Origin: Hexactinellida sp. DTS-2022
Lineage: Eukaryota > Porifera > Hexactinellida
Direction: 5' to 3'
DNA: 64,000 bases
Assembly (NCBI GenBank): GCA_028753945.1
Contig: JAPNXP010000009.1
Location: 4,898,001 to 4,962,000 of the forward strand
Made by a program: the position numbers and the translations under genes
Shown: positions 22,640-33,179 of the stretch, piece by piece
Layout of the letters: each line of letters opens with the position of its first letter
How positions within the stretch are numbered: the stretch's first letter is position 1
Notes under the pieces: model-generated
Database searches by the model: none
The model's input: the letters and a program-made list of their open reading frames with translations, nothing else
What the model was told of the DNA's origin: nothing

Positions 22640-23900
22640 AACAAAGATACTTTGGACCTTAAGATATATGGGGGAAATAACTTGAATAACAGAGCTAACC
22701 TGCTCTCTATCAGTTCTATATTTCTCCAGAACATGTTTGTTGTGCTTTCATGCACATCAGGATCCTTCAATCTCTCTGCTAAGCGCTCTTATGCACAGCA
22801 CGCTTTTCAGGATCCTTCAATCTTTCTGCTACAGCGTTATTAATTAGGAGATAGGGGCGTAGATTTTCGACACCCGATGACCCCTAAATATTATTGTATT
22901 TTTGAACAGTACTAGTAATTCTAAGAAGGACATAGATGCTCAGAATTTCAAAAATCGAAAAATTTGAATTAGATATTCATAGTCAAAGTTTAGCCTAATA
23001 GTGAATCCATACTAGTCAATATAAATTCTAGCTATTTACTCTTTTTGGCGCAGGTTCTATTATAGTGCAAGTTTAACTCTACTACATTAGTACAAGGGAT
23101 TTTGCCACACAGAATTTTCGATATCGATTTGATTCTTTTTTTCTATAGATTTTCAAATAATCACTCGATTTTATCTGAAATTTGGCATTATAAAATTAAT
23201 AACTCTAAAACTTTGTATTAAAGTTGAAAATCGACACGGCAAAATCCCAAGAACAACTGACAAGGCTCATTTTTGAGGGATAGTTTTTTTCTCTCCGACT
23301 TATACTTTTTGAGATATGCGAGCTATACAAAGGTCACTATCCGGAAATTCTTACGGAATGTGTTTGTACAAAATGACGGTGATTTTGACCTTTAGTGACG
23401 TCGAAAAGGTCAAAAAAATGTCCGAATCAAATTTTTCTTTCGGATTTGGATAGATACCATGTCAAAGTATAGCTAGGAGTGGCTAAAATAAAATATATCA
23501 TTTTTCATGAATTTACAATTATTCACTATTCTATAGCCATATTATTTTATAAGACTATGATTTTGACCTTTGGTGACCTCAAAAAAGGTTTAAAAAATGT
23601 CCGAATCAGATTTTTCTTTCGGATTTGGATAGATACCATGTCAAAGTATAGTTGGAATGCTTAAACAAGAATTTTTGATCATTTATTAATATACATTAAT
23701 CTACGCCTCTATCTCCTTATGCTCAGCACGCATATCAGGATCCTTCAATCTCTCTGCAACAGCGTTATTATGCACAGCACGCTTCTCAGGATCCTTTAAC
23801 CTCTTTGTAATGTCTCGTTATTGATTTTCTTTGTGCTTAGATAGAAAATCGGGATCATCACAATCTTCATTGAAGGCTCTACATAACTCGTCGGGCCAAA
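22640..23900 (-). pseudogene. Helentron leader with RLKDPEKRA repeats, split by insertion
   Basis: On the minus strand, 23717-23900 reads PDELCRAFNEDCDDP then ITKRLKDPEKRAVHN and ERLKDPDMRAEH. After the 870-bp insertion at 22847-23716, the same Arg/Lys/Asp-Pro repeats resume at 22740-22843. Basic, charged repeats of this kind occur at the start of many Helitron proteins. No catalytic motif is present. Confidence 0.6.
22847..23716. mobile_element. PIF/Harbinger-like element, TTA target duplication
   Basis: GGAGATAGGGGCGTAGATT faces AATCTACGCCTCTATCTCC, with TTA at 22844-22846 and 23717-23719, the 3-bp duplication typical of PIF/Harbinger. Inside, an 88-bp block (23387-23474 and 23563-23650; CGGATTTGGATAGATACCAT) is directly duplicated. 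No transposase was seen. Confidence 0.8.
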
Positions 23901-24389
23901 ATTTACGGATTGCTCATGAGTATTTTATTCTATCTATTAAAATGCTATATTTTGTTGTATATCAAGTTTCAGGAGTAACGCATCACTAGTTTTCAAGTTA
24001 CAGACATTTTAAAAGTCGATCCTATATAGTCATTAATGTTAGCTTTCCATTAATGGAGATTTTAGTGGAAATCTACCGAAAAACGAATTTTCTGTAAGAC
24101 CGTTTGAAGTCAATTTGATTCGAAATCGAGTAAACTCAATTGCAATAGTTAGTAATACTATAGAAACATAATCTCATGCAGAATAGTGAATTTTCATAGT
24201 AAACTCTTTATAATAATAGAATCCAAATTATAAGAAAGGTCAAAATATTAAGGAATTTCTAACCATAACACGAAGACCAAGGTCAAATATAGAAAGTAAA
24301 CACAATATATATGCGTCCGTGGTGGAGAAGATGTATAACACATCATAATAATTGCGGAAACTAGAGTTGACAAGAATGGATAACAATTG
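23901..24389. other. Unassigned AT-rich sequence
   Basis: No coding content recognised. It may be intron or leader sequence of the Helentron. Confidence 0.4.
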
Positions 24390-24397
24390 AGTATGCT

Positions 24398-25464
24398 TAG
24401 GGTGACCAGATGGCTTTGACAGAAAACCTGGACATTTTCCATTTTTTGGCCAAAAAAACTGGACATTCCAGGACACGTAAAATCCAAAACCTGGACAAAA
24501 AAATGGACAAATCTAAAACCGCGATAAATCTCATATTATGAGCGTAGGAGTGCTAAAATTGTATATTCCATACTCTGATATATAAGAGTATATAATTTCA
24601 TGTTAAAATTGTTCACTCAAATTCACGATAAGCCATTGTTTATACTCTATTCTACTTTAGTAATATAGAAAATATACCTATTTATAGGTACTCTCGTTAA
24701 TATCTAAATCAGGGGACTATCAAAATTTGTCTGTATTACCTTCCAATTCGTATTACCGTGAGCTTATTCCATATAATTTATAGCCCAATTACTACAATAT
24801 TTCTTGCTTTTCCATTTATTTATAGAAAAAAACACCAATGTGTAATAAGCAGGGTTGCCGTGGGTATGTGAAAATTTTTTAGCCTATGGGAATTCCCACA
24901 TGTGGGAATCCTGTGGGAAACCTATGGGAATCCTATGGGGATTCCCACAGAAATCCTGTGGGAATGGGATGGGAATGAAAATTCCCTTCCCACGGCAACC
25001 CTGTACTAATAAGGTTCGAAAAAGTACAAATAACTAAAAACAATACAGAAAATAAGTTAATAGGCATGCATTGGGCCGAGCCAGGCAGGCCAGGCCCACT
25101 TTTTGGAGATTGGGAAAATAATACTTTGATATCACTCCAGGATTTATAATACGAAAAATAATGAACAATTAGACATGCAAGATGTAATTTTGAGAATACT
25201 AATGGTTCCATATAAAATGACCAGTCCTGTACAAAATTAGCGATAACCGAATATACCGCAATCACATGCAATTAGAATCATTACATAAAGGAATATAAGA
25301 CAAAAATTAGTCATATTACTTATATAAAATGACTGGGTGGTAAAAAAAAAGACAAAAACTGGACAGATTCCAAATTTTGGAGAAAAAACTGGACAAAACT
25401 GGACAAATCACAAACCTGGACAATTTCTAAATTTTGCCCAAAAAACTGGACAATGGTCACCCTA
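24398..25464. mobile_element. hAT element, 8-bp target duplication AGTATGCT
   Basis: TAGGGTGACCAGATGGC faces TGGTCACCCTA. AGTATGCT is present at 24390-24397 and 25465-25472 exactly. Subterminal regions repeat AACTGGACA/TGTCCAG. 1,067 bp with no transposase motif, so non-autonomous. A second element is nested at 24850-25003. Confidence 0.92.
24850..25003. mobile_element. GTGGGAATCC MITE nested in the hAT element
   Basis: CAGGGTTGCCGTGGG faces CCCACGGCAACCCTG. The interior is a chain of GTGGGAATCC/GGATTCCCAC motifs able to fold in many registers. No clean duplication at the ends. Confidence 0.82.
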
Positions 25465-25539
25465 AGTATGCTAGGTCTTACATAAATTGTGGTTAGATAA
25501 GAATCCATATTGAATAGACTGTAATATTGGGGCGCATAC

Positions 25540-25805
25540 TTTAGCTCGAATTGTTATGTTGTCGATAGCTCGAATTTACCATGTTGTCGATAGCTCGACT
25601 CAGTTTTTGACTAAGTTGTCGATAGCTCGACTCATTTTTACATATGTTGTCGATAGCTCGACTCACTTTTTGACTATGTTGTCGATAGCTCGACTCAGTT
25701 TTACATATGTTGTCGATAGCTCGACTCAGTTTCTGACTATGTTGTCGATAGCTCGACTCAGTTTTTGACTATGTTGTCGATAGCTCGACTCATTTTACAT
25801 AAGTT
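25540..25805. repeat. Left subterminal array of the MULE
   Basis: About eight units of GTTGTCGATAGCTCGACTCA separated by two alternating spacers, TTTTTGACTAT and TTTACATAT. Confidence 0.9.
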
Positions 25806-25959
25806 TCCCCAATGTTTCATGTATAATTATTTACTGTTTGAAATTTTCCATTGTTTATTGAATAAGTATATTGTACTTGTGATAAATATTTAATTACTAC
25901 TAAGATATTAAATTACTGTGTAAATGAATGAAAAAGTGATAAATATAAGTGCATGACTA

Positions 25960-27207
25960 CTAAATATAAATTTGGAATCGACTGATAATTGGAGCACGGC
26001 ACACCGGACAAGTCTGATTCATTTCCTCTATTCTCTCGCTGCATGCTGCACAACAATTAGCGTGCTTACAAGGTAGAAATACCCAAGTTGTTGTCCGTGG
26101 CCTCAGACATACAACACAAATATTCTCCAGTACAGGATTCTCGCTTTCATTGTCTGAAGTGTCTGACTCATCAGTATCAGATAATTCATTTCCTGCTTCT
26201 AAAGTGAAGGTACTACCAATAGTGTTGCTCATTGCATTTAAATACTGCCAAGGAGTGAACTCGCCAGATCTGAACTTTTCCTTAATAGCCTCGCGTTGTT
26301 GATCCTTTAGAACATGCTTTGATTTCCTCGCCCTAGAAATGCTATGACCTAGTCTCAATCTCCCTAATTCATTATCTATGTCTTCTATTATATTGTTTAG
26401 AGTTGTTAGAAAATTCCATACTCTTGGATGAGGAGTTTTAGTGATGGATTTGAGTATTGCGTGATAGCTTTCCGCAGCATTATTAGTGGTAATTTCAGCT
26501 TCATAGATAGAAAGTTCCTCTGGATCTATTTGAGTAATCCACCTCTTCTTGAAGTATTTACGAAGTTGTTCCAATTTGCTTGATTCTAGATTTGTAAGAT
26601 CCGGTACTTGGAGGAATGCATAAGTTGGACGAATTAAGCTTGCTGGGAGAAATGGTATTGCCATGAGATTTCTTATGAACTTGGCAATTTCAGGATTACC
26701 ATGAAAATTCTGAACAAGCCCGAGCTTCTGAGTTTTGGCCCAGATACGTTGGGTAAAGTGGAACCAACATCCCTGATTTTTAATGGCGGGATAAATTTCT
26801 TTCATAGAATTTCGCGGTGCTGGTTCCCAGTCAGAAATAGAGATTTTCGGTATGAAATCTGGAATGAGAGAATGGATCTTAGCTATTATTTCAGTGTAAA
26901 GTTCTTGATCTTTAGAGGTCATTAAACAATGTATGCCTGGGAGTGCATGTCGATCAATTACCACGAATACTGTCCATAATTGGGAGAATTGGGTTGGTAC
27001 TGTATAAAATGTCCCATCAGACTGAATTTTGGAAATTTCTGATAAGTAATTTTTCATGTGTTGAGAATAAAAAACAACAGCAGTATGGTTATTAGTCGTG
27101 ACAGTAAATTTGTAGTGAGTCGCAAAAGTAGATTCGGGTAACATAACTGAGAATTCTATAGCTGTAAGGGGGATCTTAGGTTGCAATCTTCTCCTAGAAC
27201 GGTACAT
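25960..27207 (-). CDS. MULE transposase DDE core fused to a C-terminal RING finger
   Basis: An open 415-residue frame. The MULE catalytic triad is visible: D64 (IQSDGTFYTVP), D126 (ISISDWEPAPRN) and E246 (TTNNAAESYH), with GCWFHFTQRIW between. After an acidic linker (SDTDESDTSDNESE), residues 364-403 form a C3HC4 RING: CVVC, then LPCKHANCCAAC, then CPVC. RING fingers usually recruit ubiquitin-conjugating enzymes. A RING at the end of a transposase is unusual, and its role here is unknown. The ATG at 27207 is not the natural start: the gene begins at 28357 with a FLYWCH finger, and the fold-back element at 27221-28009 separates the two. The core itself shows no frame break. Confidence 0.92.
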   Translation of the reverse strand: MYRSRRRLQPKIPLTAIEFSVMLPESTFATHYKFTVTTNNHTAVVFYSQHMKNYLSEISKIQSDGTFYTVPTQFSQLWTVFVVIDRHALPGIHCLMTSKDQELYTEIIAKIHSLIPDFIPKISISDWEPAPRNSMKEIYPAIKNQGCWFHFTQRIWAKTQKLGLVQNFHGNPEIAKFIRNLMAIPFLPASLIRPTYAFLQVPDLTNLESSKLEQLRKYFKKRWITQIDPEELSIYEAEITTNNAAESYHAILKSITKTPHPRVWNFLTTLNNIIEDIDNELGRLRLGHSISRARKSKHVLKDQQREAIKEKFRSGEFTPWQYLNAMSNTIGSTFTLEAGNELSDTDESDTSDNESENPVLENICVVCLRPRTTTWVFLPCKHANCCAACSERIEEMNQTCPVCRAPIISRFQIYI

Positions 27208-27220
27208 AGAAGACTCACAC

Positions 27221-28009
27221 CATGGCCTACTTAATATACGGCTAGATATGTCACCGAGAAGGCCATAAAACGAGAAGGCCAGTTTCTAATTATCATTTTA
27301 GGATAAACAATGCCTCCTATTGTTATTATTTGCATTGTATATGGGGTAATCAACCATTGCGAGTCCATTAGAACCACTTTTTAGAATCTCAGATTTGTGG
27401 TTAAGCTATTTAGGCCCCATTTAATGATGACGGTAACAATTTATGGTAAAATGATTTTTTTTTATATCATAAATTTCAGTTTCTTCCTACTTTCTAATAA
27501 TTTTATGATAGGAATACTAATACTATAGGGATATATTTAATACCCCAAAGACCACTAAATGACAAAATAGCGACATTCTAAATTTTTTGAAAAATTATAA
27601 AGCAACCACATGCTAAAATACAAGTAGTATCCGAATTAAAACTTACTATTTTCGTACATAAAACGTATATAATTGCTGGTTTATATATATTCATTATAAT
27701 TATATATTCGGAAAATGTATTCTAAGTATATTAGCAAATTGTTTTCATTTTCTCGCAGTTCTTTAGACTCGAATTTTATGTTTTTGTATATTTGTGGTGT
27801 CATCATTAAATGGCGCCTAAATAGCTTAACCACAAATCTTAGATTCTCAAAAGTGGTTCCATTGGACTCGCAATGGTTGATTACCCCATATACAACCCAA
27901 ATAACAACAATAGGAGGCATAGTTTATCCGAAAATGAAAATTAGAAACTGGCCTTCTCGTTTTATGGCCTTCTCGGTGACATATCTAGCCGTATATTAAG
28001 TAGGCCATG
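27221..28009. mobile_element. Fold-back element in the MULE gene, 7-bp duplication CTCACAC
   Basis: CATGGCCTACTTAATATACG is mirrored at the right end, and arms of roughly 215 bp pair throughout (GGAGGCATAGTTTATCC, CTCGCAATGGTTGATTACCC). CTCACAC occurs at 27214-27220 and 28010-28016. CA...TG ends and a 7-bp duplication may fit the P superfamily. Related sequences lie at 58040-58194 and 60469-61531. Confidence 0.88.
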
Positions 28010-28016
28010 CTCACAC

Positions 28017-28357
28017 TCATTGAAATAAATTTCAGTTGCAAACTGACTAGTTCTTGTTTCGTCATCGAAAATCTTCCTTAAATTATCTTGAGTAGTTTGA
28101 GCCATTTTCTTACATTTTGTCTTCAATTCATAAACTCCTGATCTGTACTCATCAATGCCATGGTTATGAATTGAATTGGGATATATCAAATTAGTTTCTA
28201 ACTTTAATTTAGCTGTCCCTTTACACCCAATTTTTGATAAAACACATCTGAGGTATGTTGTATTTTCTTTCATTTTATATTTAGAATACTTAAACCCATC
28301 GGATGTTGTAAGAATTTTTCCATTACTACGCCTATAGCTGTCTGATATGTATTCCAT
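28017..28357 (-). CDS. FLYWCH finger, 5' part of the MULE transposase
   Basis: Starts MEYISDSYRRSNGKILTTSD and holds a FLYWCH-type zinc finger: YLRCVLSKIGCKGTAKL then NSIHNHG, giving a C2H2 set. It is followed by KKMAQTTQDNLRKIFDDETR. The frame would continue into the 25960-27207 frame but is cut at 28010 by the fold-back element, after which an unrelated tail reads to 27962. FLYWCH fingers bind DNA and probably recognise the terminal arrays. Confidence 0.88.
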
Positions 28358-28499
28358 TGTTGAAGATGTAAATATTACAATAGTATCAAGGGGCCAAAAA
28401 GCTTTTTATACCAGAGAAGCAAATTGTTTGGAATTCACATAAAATGTGATTTCTCAAAACAAACCTATTCAGCAATTATTTCCCATTGACAACAGCCAT

Positions 28500-28815
28500 A
28501 CAAATGAATGAGTCGAGTTATCGACAACATATGTAAAAATGAGTCGAGGTATCGACAACATATGTAAAACTGAGTCGAGCTATCGACAACATAGTCAAAA
28601 ACTGAGTCGAGCTATCGACAATATATGTAAAACTGAGTCGAGCTATCGACAACATAGTCAGAAACTGAGTCGAGCTATCGACAACATAGTCAAAAAGTGA
28701 GTCGAGCTATCGACAACATATGTAAAATGAGTCGAGCTATCGACAACTTAGTCAAAAACTGAGTCGAGCTATCGACAACATGGTAAATTCGAGCTATCGA
28801 CAACATAACAATTCG
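28500..28815. repeat. Right subterminal array of the MULE
   Basis: About ten inverted units of TGAGTCGAGCTATCGACAAC, with the same two spacers as the left array and nearly the same order near the tip. The innermost units are the most diverged (GAGTCGAGTTATCGAC). Confidence 0.9.
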
Positions 28816-28939
28816 AGCTAATGCAGCGCTCCCGTAATATAGAATAATTTCTTAAAATAGCTACAGTTACATTTCTATGATTCATAATCAATTGAAAATT
28901 GAAGAGTACGTAGATAACACTGTAAGAATACATAATAAA

Positions 28940-29388
28940 ATGCTATCTCGAATCCCATGACGAGCTATGTAGAGCTTGAAACGCTCAAGACGAGCCTCAT
29001 TCTCAGTTTGACAAAACTCTGAGTCATCAGTTCGTCTCTTCTTGATAGCAGCTCAATTTCTATCTTTTCTAGCCCTGTACCCTTTTCTCTTCCGAGACTT
29101 AGTGGTAGAGATACCCTTCTCAGGAGTCATTGGGACATCAGAACATAGGCTAGACAAATCGAGGTCGTTAAGAGGTACAACTTGAGACGATATCGGAGTC
29201 TGTTGTACCGTTTGAGAGGAGAATATAAACACATATGGTTGGGAACATTCCTCTATCACCATAGAACAAATCTCTTCCTCTGTTGTTGATCCAGGTCCGG
29301 GATTTATTTCGATCCCACCGATCATCAATAAGGCGCTGATGGTGTTAGCCTGTAGGCGGGTAGAAATGCGCAACAATATGTCGAACAT
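28940..29388 (-). CDS. Small ORF with a 2A-like motif
   Basis: The 111-residue frame at 29053-29388 begins MFDILLRISTRLQANTISAL then LLMIGGIEINPGPG. The end resembles 2A ribosome-skipping motifs (usual form D-[VI]-E-x-N-P-G-P), except that the Asp is Gly. Many transposon proteins carry such a motif near their N-terminus. The frame ends in a basic patch (KSRKRKGYRARKDRN). After the stop, another frame reads AIKKRRTDDSEFCQTENEAR then LERFKLYIARHG, which resembles Helitron leaders. It may be the first exon of the Helentron, now separated from it by the hAT and MULE insertions. A non-LTR retrotransposon leader is the alternative. Confidence 0.55.
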
Positions 29389-29594
29389 AGACTAGATTTT
29401 TTGACTATACACTGGGATAGTGGAGACCTAGCACGCCCACCCCAACCACTTATTCTTGCTCTATAGAGCCCGATTGATATCATAGCTAATTAACAAGTCA
29501 AAAAATATAAAGCGAAATAGAAAATACAATTATAGTAAATACAGCAGTGAAAAATAAAGTATTACTATATTTTCATATATTATTTGTACTATTA

Positions 29595-29772
29595 CAGTCG
29601 AAATCGGGTTTTTTTGCCACGGGTTTTTTTGCTTATTGGGTTTTTTTGCCTCCTTTTGTCGTGCAAAAATGTGATATCTTAATGTGTTTTCCATCGGGTT
29701 TTTTTGCTTATTGGGTTTTTTTGCCTACTTTTGTCGTGCATTTTGGGGGGCAAAAAAACCCGATTTCGACTG
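29595..29772. mobile_element. CAGTCGAAATCGG MITE, copy 1
   Basis: CAGTCGAAATCGGG faces CCCGATTTCGACTG with TA on both sides (29593-29594, 29773-29774). 178 bp. The interior repeats GGGTTTTTTTGCC five times. A second copy lies at 47201-47377. Confidence 0.88.
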
Positions 29773-29774
29773 TA

Positions 29775-31540
29775 CGGTGTCCTTAATTAACATGACTATA
29801 ATCTTTTCCTATGGGGCTATGGTAATCTCTTATTATTTCGCTCTTCTTACCAGTTCTCTGGCATTAACTTTTGTGGTAAAAACATATGCAATTTCATTCT
29901 GAAAGTAAATTCTTGGTAGAGGAAATATTTTTTAAAAAATAGAATAAGAGCGTTTATCCTATATAACACATTTTATATGGATTCTATAAGCAAATATACT
30001 TGTTCTAGAATGTTCTAATTCACAACAGAGTTTCTATTATACGGATACTGCACGCCAAAAGTGTATTAGCCCTATGGGTAGTTTCACGGTTATTTTGAAT
30101 ATTGAGCTGAAATTCTCCATTATTGCCTGTAATAGCCCAACTAAGCATGTAATCATGACTTTTGAACTTTTTATGAGCTATTTTCAGAATTACATCATAT
30201 TACGTAGCGCATGGCTTCCTAATAGTTCCTATCTCCGTAATACTAAATATTGTCTAGGCGCAGACATATAGCATGAAAACTCTAAGAGCTCTAGTTCTAA
30301 AATTTGCTGAGTATATATAGCACTACTATAGGAAGAGAATTGACCATTTTCAGACTGATCCATTCACAAATATTTATTTTGGATATAAATACCCTAAACA
30401 TGCGGTCATTAGGTCGAAGAGATCGATTTTTAGGCAATCTTTCATAGGCTGGTCACGCAATATAAGTTCGATTTGTTCAAGCAAGGTCAAATATATAGGA
30501 ACCGATATATACTAATATATGCCAAATTTTTAAAGTGTTTTGGTTAGCCGTTTTTTAACTAAAAGTGGTCAAAGGTCAGAAATATCCTTTTTGAGATATT
30601 AAGGGTCAAAGTTTTTTCGGACTAAACACTCTCAAACTAAACTATTATAAGGTGTTTCATCCCGGTATCGAAGAATCATATAAGCTACTATTCGTACGAT
30701 AAGCTTTACATGTATTCAAACATTATACGTAACTAAATGACTTGATATCTATTCATTTATACAAGTCCACTTTCTTTTGGGACACCCCCTGGAAAGGAAA
30801 TTTGATGTAATTGGTTCTGAGAAATGTTCAAAATTCAACAGAAAGTTCATTTCAGCAATGTATTCAACTAATATGTACAAGCACTATGTAAGTGTAGAAT
30901 CTTTCAATATAACTTTCCTAATGTCAAAAGATAATCAAAAAGATGGTCACTACAGGGATTCGAACCCATAACCTCAAGCTAACATTCTCCGTATGCAATC
31001 CACTGTGCTGTTGATACATGTTAGTAATATATAATCTGATATTAGTGACAAAATGCACTATAATAAACCATCAAGGTCCTTAAGTGTGTGGAATGTTAAC
31101 ATAATCCCGATATCATCTAAAGTGACGTCACTAATAACGCATTTTTGAGCTAAGACAGTGTTGAATTTGGAAAATTTCAACTTCCTACAGAATTCCATGG
31201 TATAATAGCACTATATTTCAATATTATCTCCAATTTTATTTTTGTAGTTAAATATCGCAAATTTTGGCGGCAAGTATCCTTATACCTGTTGAAAAAGGTT
31301 AACCGACCCGATTGGTGATTAATCACTTCCACGATTCCGGATTTAATCACACATCATCCGGGCACAGATTTTGTTGATAAATTAAAGATTTATTCGGTAT
31401 TTTGCATACTATTCTGGTGATACATCATTTTTGATGAAAATAATACTTGCAGATTTCAGAGTAAGCATCATATATTGTGTAAAAATTTTAAACCTTAAAC
31501 TATCTTAATTTTGTCACAATCAATTTCCGTAGCCCCCTGT
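29775..31540. other. Non-coding AT-rich stretch
   Basis: No protein homology seen. A short segment (29950-30020, GTTCTAGAATGTTCTAATT) resembles 44440-44510. A tRNA-like sequence lies at 30944-31016. Confidence 0.5.
30944..31016 (-). ncRNA. tRNA-like sequence, probable tRNA-derived SINE or tRNA relic
   Basis: On the minus strand, AACAGCACAGTGGATTG resembles an A box and GGGTTCGAATCC is a good B box. They are about 40 bases apart, as in tRNA genes. I could not form a complete cloverleaf, so a working tRNA is unlikely. Confidence 0.5.
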
Positions 31541-31639
31541 CTCCGGCATTGACATTAATCACATTATATTGAGAAAAACGCCATAAAGAGCTCCCCACAC
31601 GTTTCAAAATATGATGTAATATTCGATAACCTTACCATC

Positions 31640-32390
31640 CAACTTGAAATAGATCAATGATGTGACCAGGAAGTTAGAACTAAGCTCTAGTGTTGTATTT
31701 AATTTCTAAGTTTATGGTCACATCACTGAAATCACACCACCATATATGGGTATGCGAATTTATAGAATTGTAGCGATTTGGATTATGGTCTCATTTGTTC
31801 TTCCAATGAGTTTTTAATGGGATATTGATGTGATTATATGGTTAGAGCTAAGATCTAGAGTCTATACTTTAGGAGAGTGTAAATTTGCTGCGTCATCAAA
31901 AATGGGCACATTACATGCCCATATATGGATCATTTTGAAAACGGTGCGTGTTAGGGTCACAAAATGTATTATTGAAGGATAGGAAGTCGGGTATTGCGAG
32001 CATTTTGAGACGTATAGTTTGATTCCTTCACCTCGGGTGTATGAGAAGAAAAATGGACAAGAAAATGTACCCTCGAATGAGATTATAGGCCATAAAAGTT
32101 TAAAATTTAACTTATTAACTATTATTTTTGATCAATTGTTGGAACATTTTCGTCAATGATTGCCTGAATAGAGTAATGATACTGCCAATCTTACCATTGT
32201 TGAGGAATACAATACTGATAATCATTCAAAGTGGTGAAACCAGTGATCCGCTCTACAAAATAGCTCATAAACTATGAAAATAGGCTTGGGCCAGACTCCA
32301 AACCATGTACAAACGATAGTTATGGTCCTTCGGCATTGCTTGGTCCAAAAAAAAAATGGGGTCATGTTGAGTTTTGGACTAAATTTTCGG
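31640..32390. repeat. Dispersed repeat family, copy 1
   Basis: Closely matches 44880-45640 in the same orientation over about 750 bp (GTTAGAGCTAAG, GGGCACATTACATGCCCATA, AAACGGTGCGTGTTAGGGTC). Non-coding and unclassified. Confidence 0.8.
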
Positions 32391-32780
32391 TTTTTTTCAT
32401 GTTAAGGACACCCTTCTAAAATATTGATTTAGAAAATTCGGTAGTTAAACTTAATTACATAAATTCTAATTGTAACAGTAAATATTGAGAACGAATAGTG
32501 AGAAAGAAAAAGAAAGTGTATTAATTAATAATTGAATAGGAAAAACAATACCTTCAAAAATAAAAGTTTACCACAATGATTCAAAAGAATAAAGTCAAAT
32601 AATGAAAAAGATAGAAATTATTTAATTTGTACTATTTGAAATAGACAAAATCCATACATGAAGATTGAAGAATAGAAACCTATAAGTATAGATTTTCAAT
32701 AAATACAACTATCGCAAGTTGAAACAATAGATAAGATTTAACAAATTGAATCAATATAATTATTACAAGTTAAAACAATT

Positions 32781-32904
32781 AAAAATCCAAAATTGCAGCC
32801 TGTGCCGACGCATGTTCCTTTTGTGGCACTATATTTTGGTGGTGGTTTATTGATAGTGCCTCCAAAGGAACATGCTGTCGGCACAGCTGCAATTTTGGAT
32901 TTTT
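32781..32904. repeat. Satellite hairpin H4
   Basis: AAAAATCCAAAATTGCAGCC faces AGCTGCAATTTTGGATTTTT, with the TGTGCCGACGCATGTTCC arm between. Confidence 0.88.
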
Positions 32905-33179
32905 CCGCCATGTCATGAACGCCTCATAGTGTTTAGACTCATTTAACAAGTTGTATGGGACAAAGGAACGATTGTTCATTTTTAATTATTTCTATCTTGA
33001 ACCATCTTGAGTTTAATGCCATTCATTCATTATGTATATATAATAAATTATATAAATAGTTAAATATTTTAGCAATGTTATCCACTGTGAGTTGAGTTAA
33101 GTAAACAAATTCCCAATTTGATTTATTTGCTTCAATCAATTGAACTTTAATATACTGTTAAAAATTGGAAATCAGCATA

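Larger units (their letters stand above)
13755..23900 (-). mobile_element. Degenerate Helentron-type Helitron
   Basis: Minus-strand coding pieces occur in the order expected for a Helentron: Helitron N-terminal region (about 22400-19885), HUH Rep endonuclease (19888-18590), PIF1-type helicase (18600-16774), and an AP-endonuclease-like domain (16796-14353), with an OTU-like protease around 14255-13752. Helentrons are Helitron variants that encode an endonuclease. Multiple stops and frameshifts plus at least four insertions make it inactive. I could not find the terminal hairpin, so both boundaries are approximate. The leader may extend to 29388 (see the 2A-like ORF). Confidence 0.82.
25530..28833 (-). 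mobile_element. FLYWCH-MULE-RING transposon with arrayed terminal repeats
   Basis: GTAATATTG (25521-25529) and GTAATATAG (28834-28842) are a 9-bp duplication with one mismatch, typical of Mutator-like elements. The ends read GGGCGCATACTTTAGCTCG and CGAGCTAATGCAGCGCTCCC. Each terminal region is an inverted array of about 31-bp units with the palindromic core TCGAGCTATCGA. The single gene runs on the minus strand: FLYWCH finger (28357-28017), DDE core and RING finger (27207-25960), interrupted by a 789-bp fold-back element. Confidence 0.9.

Noticed and set aside
25540..28815. Regularly spaced repeats that could suggest a CRISPR array
   Set aside because: Units are inverted at the two ends of a transposon, spacers are only two types, and the genome is eukaryotic.
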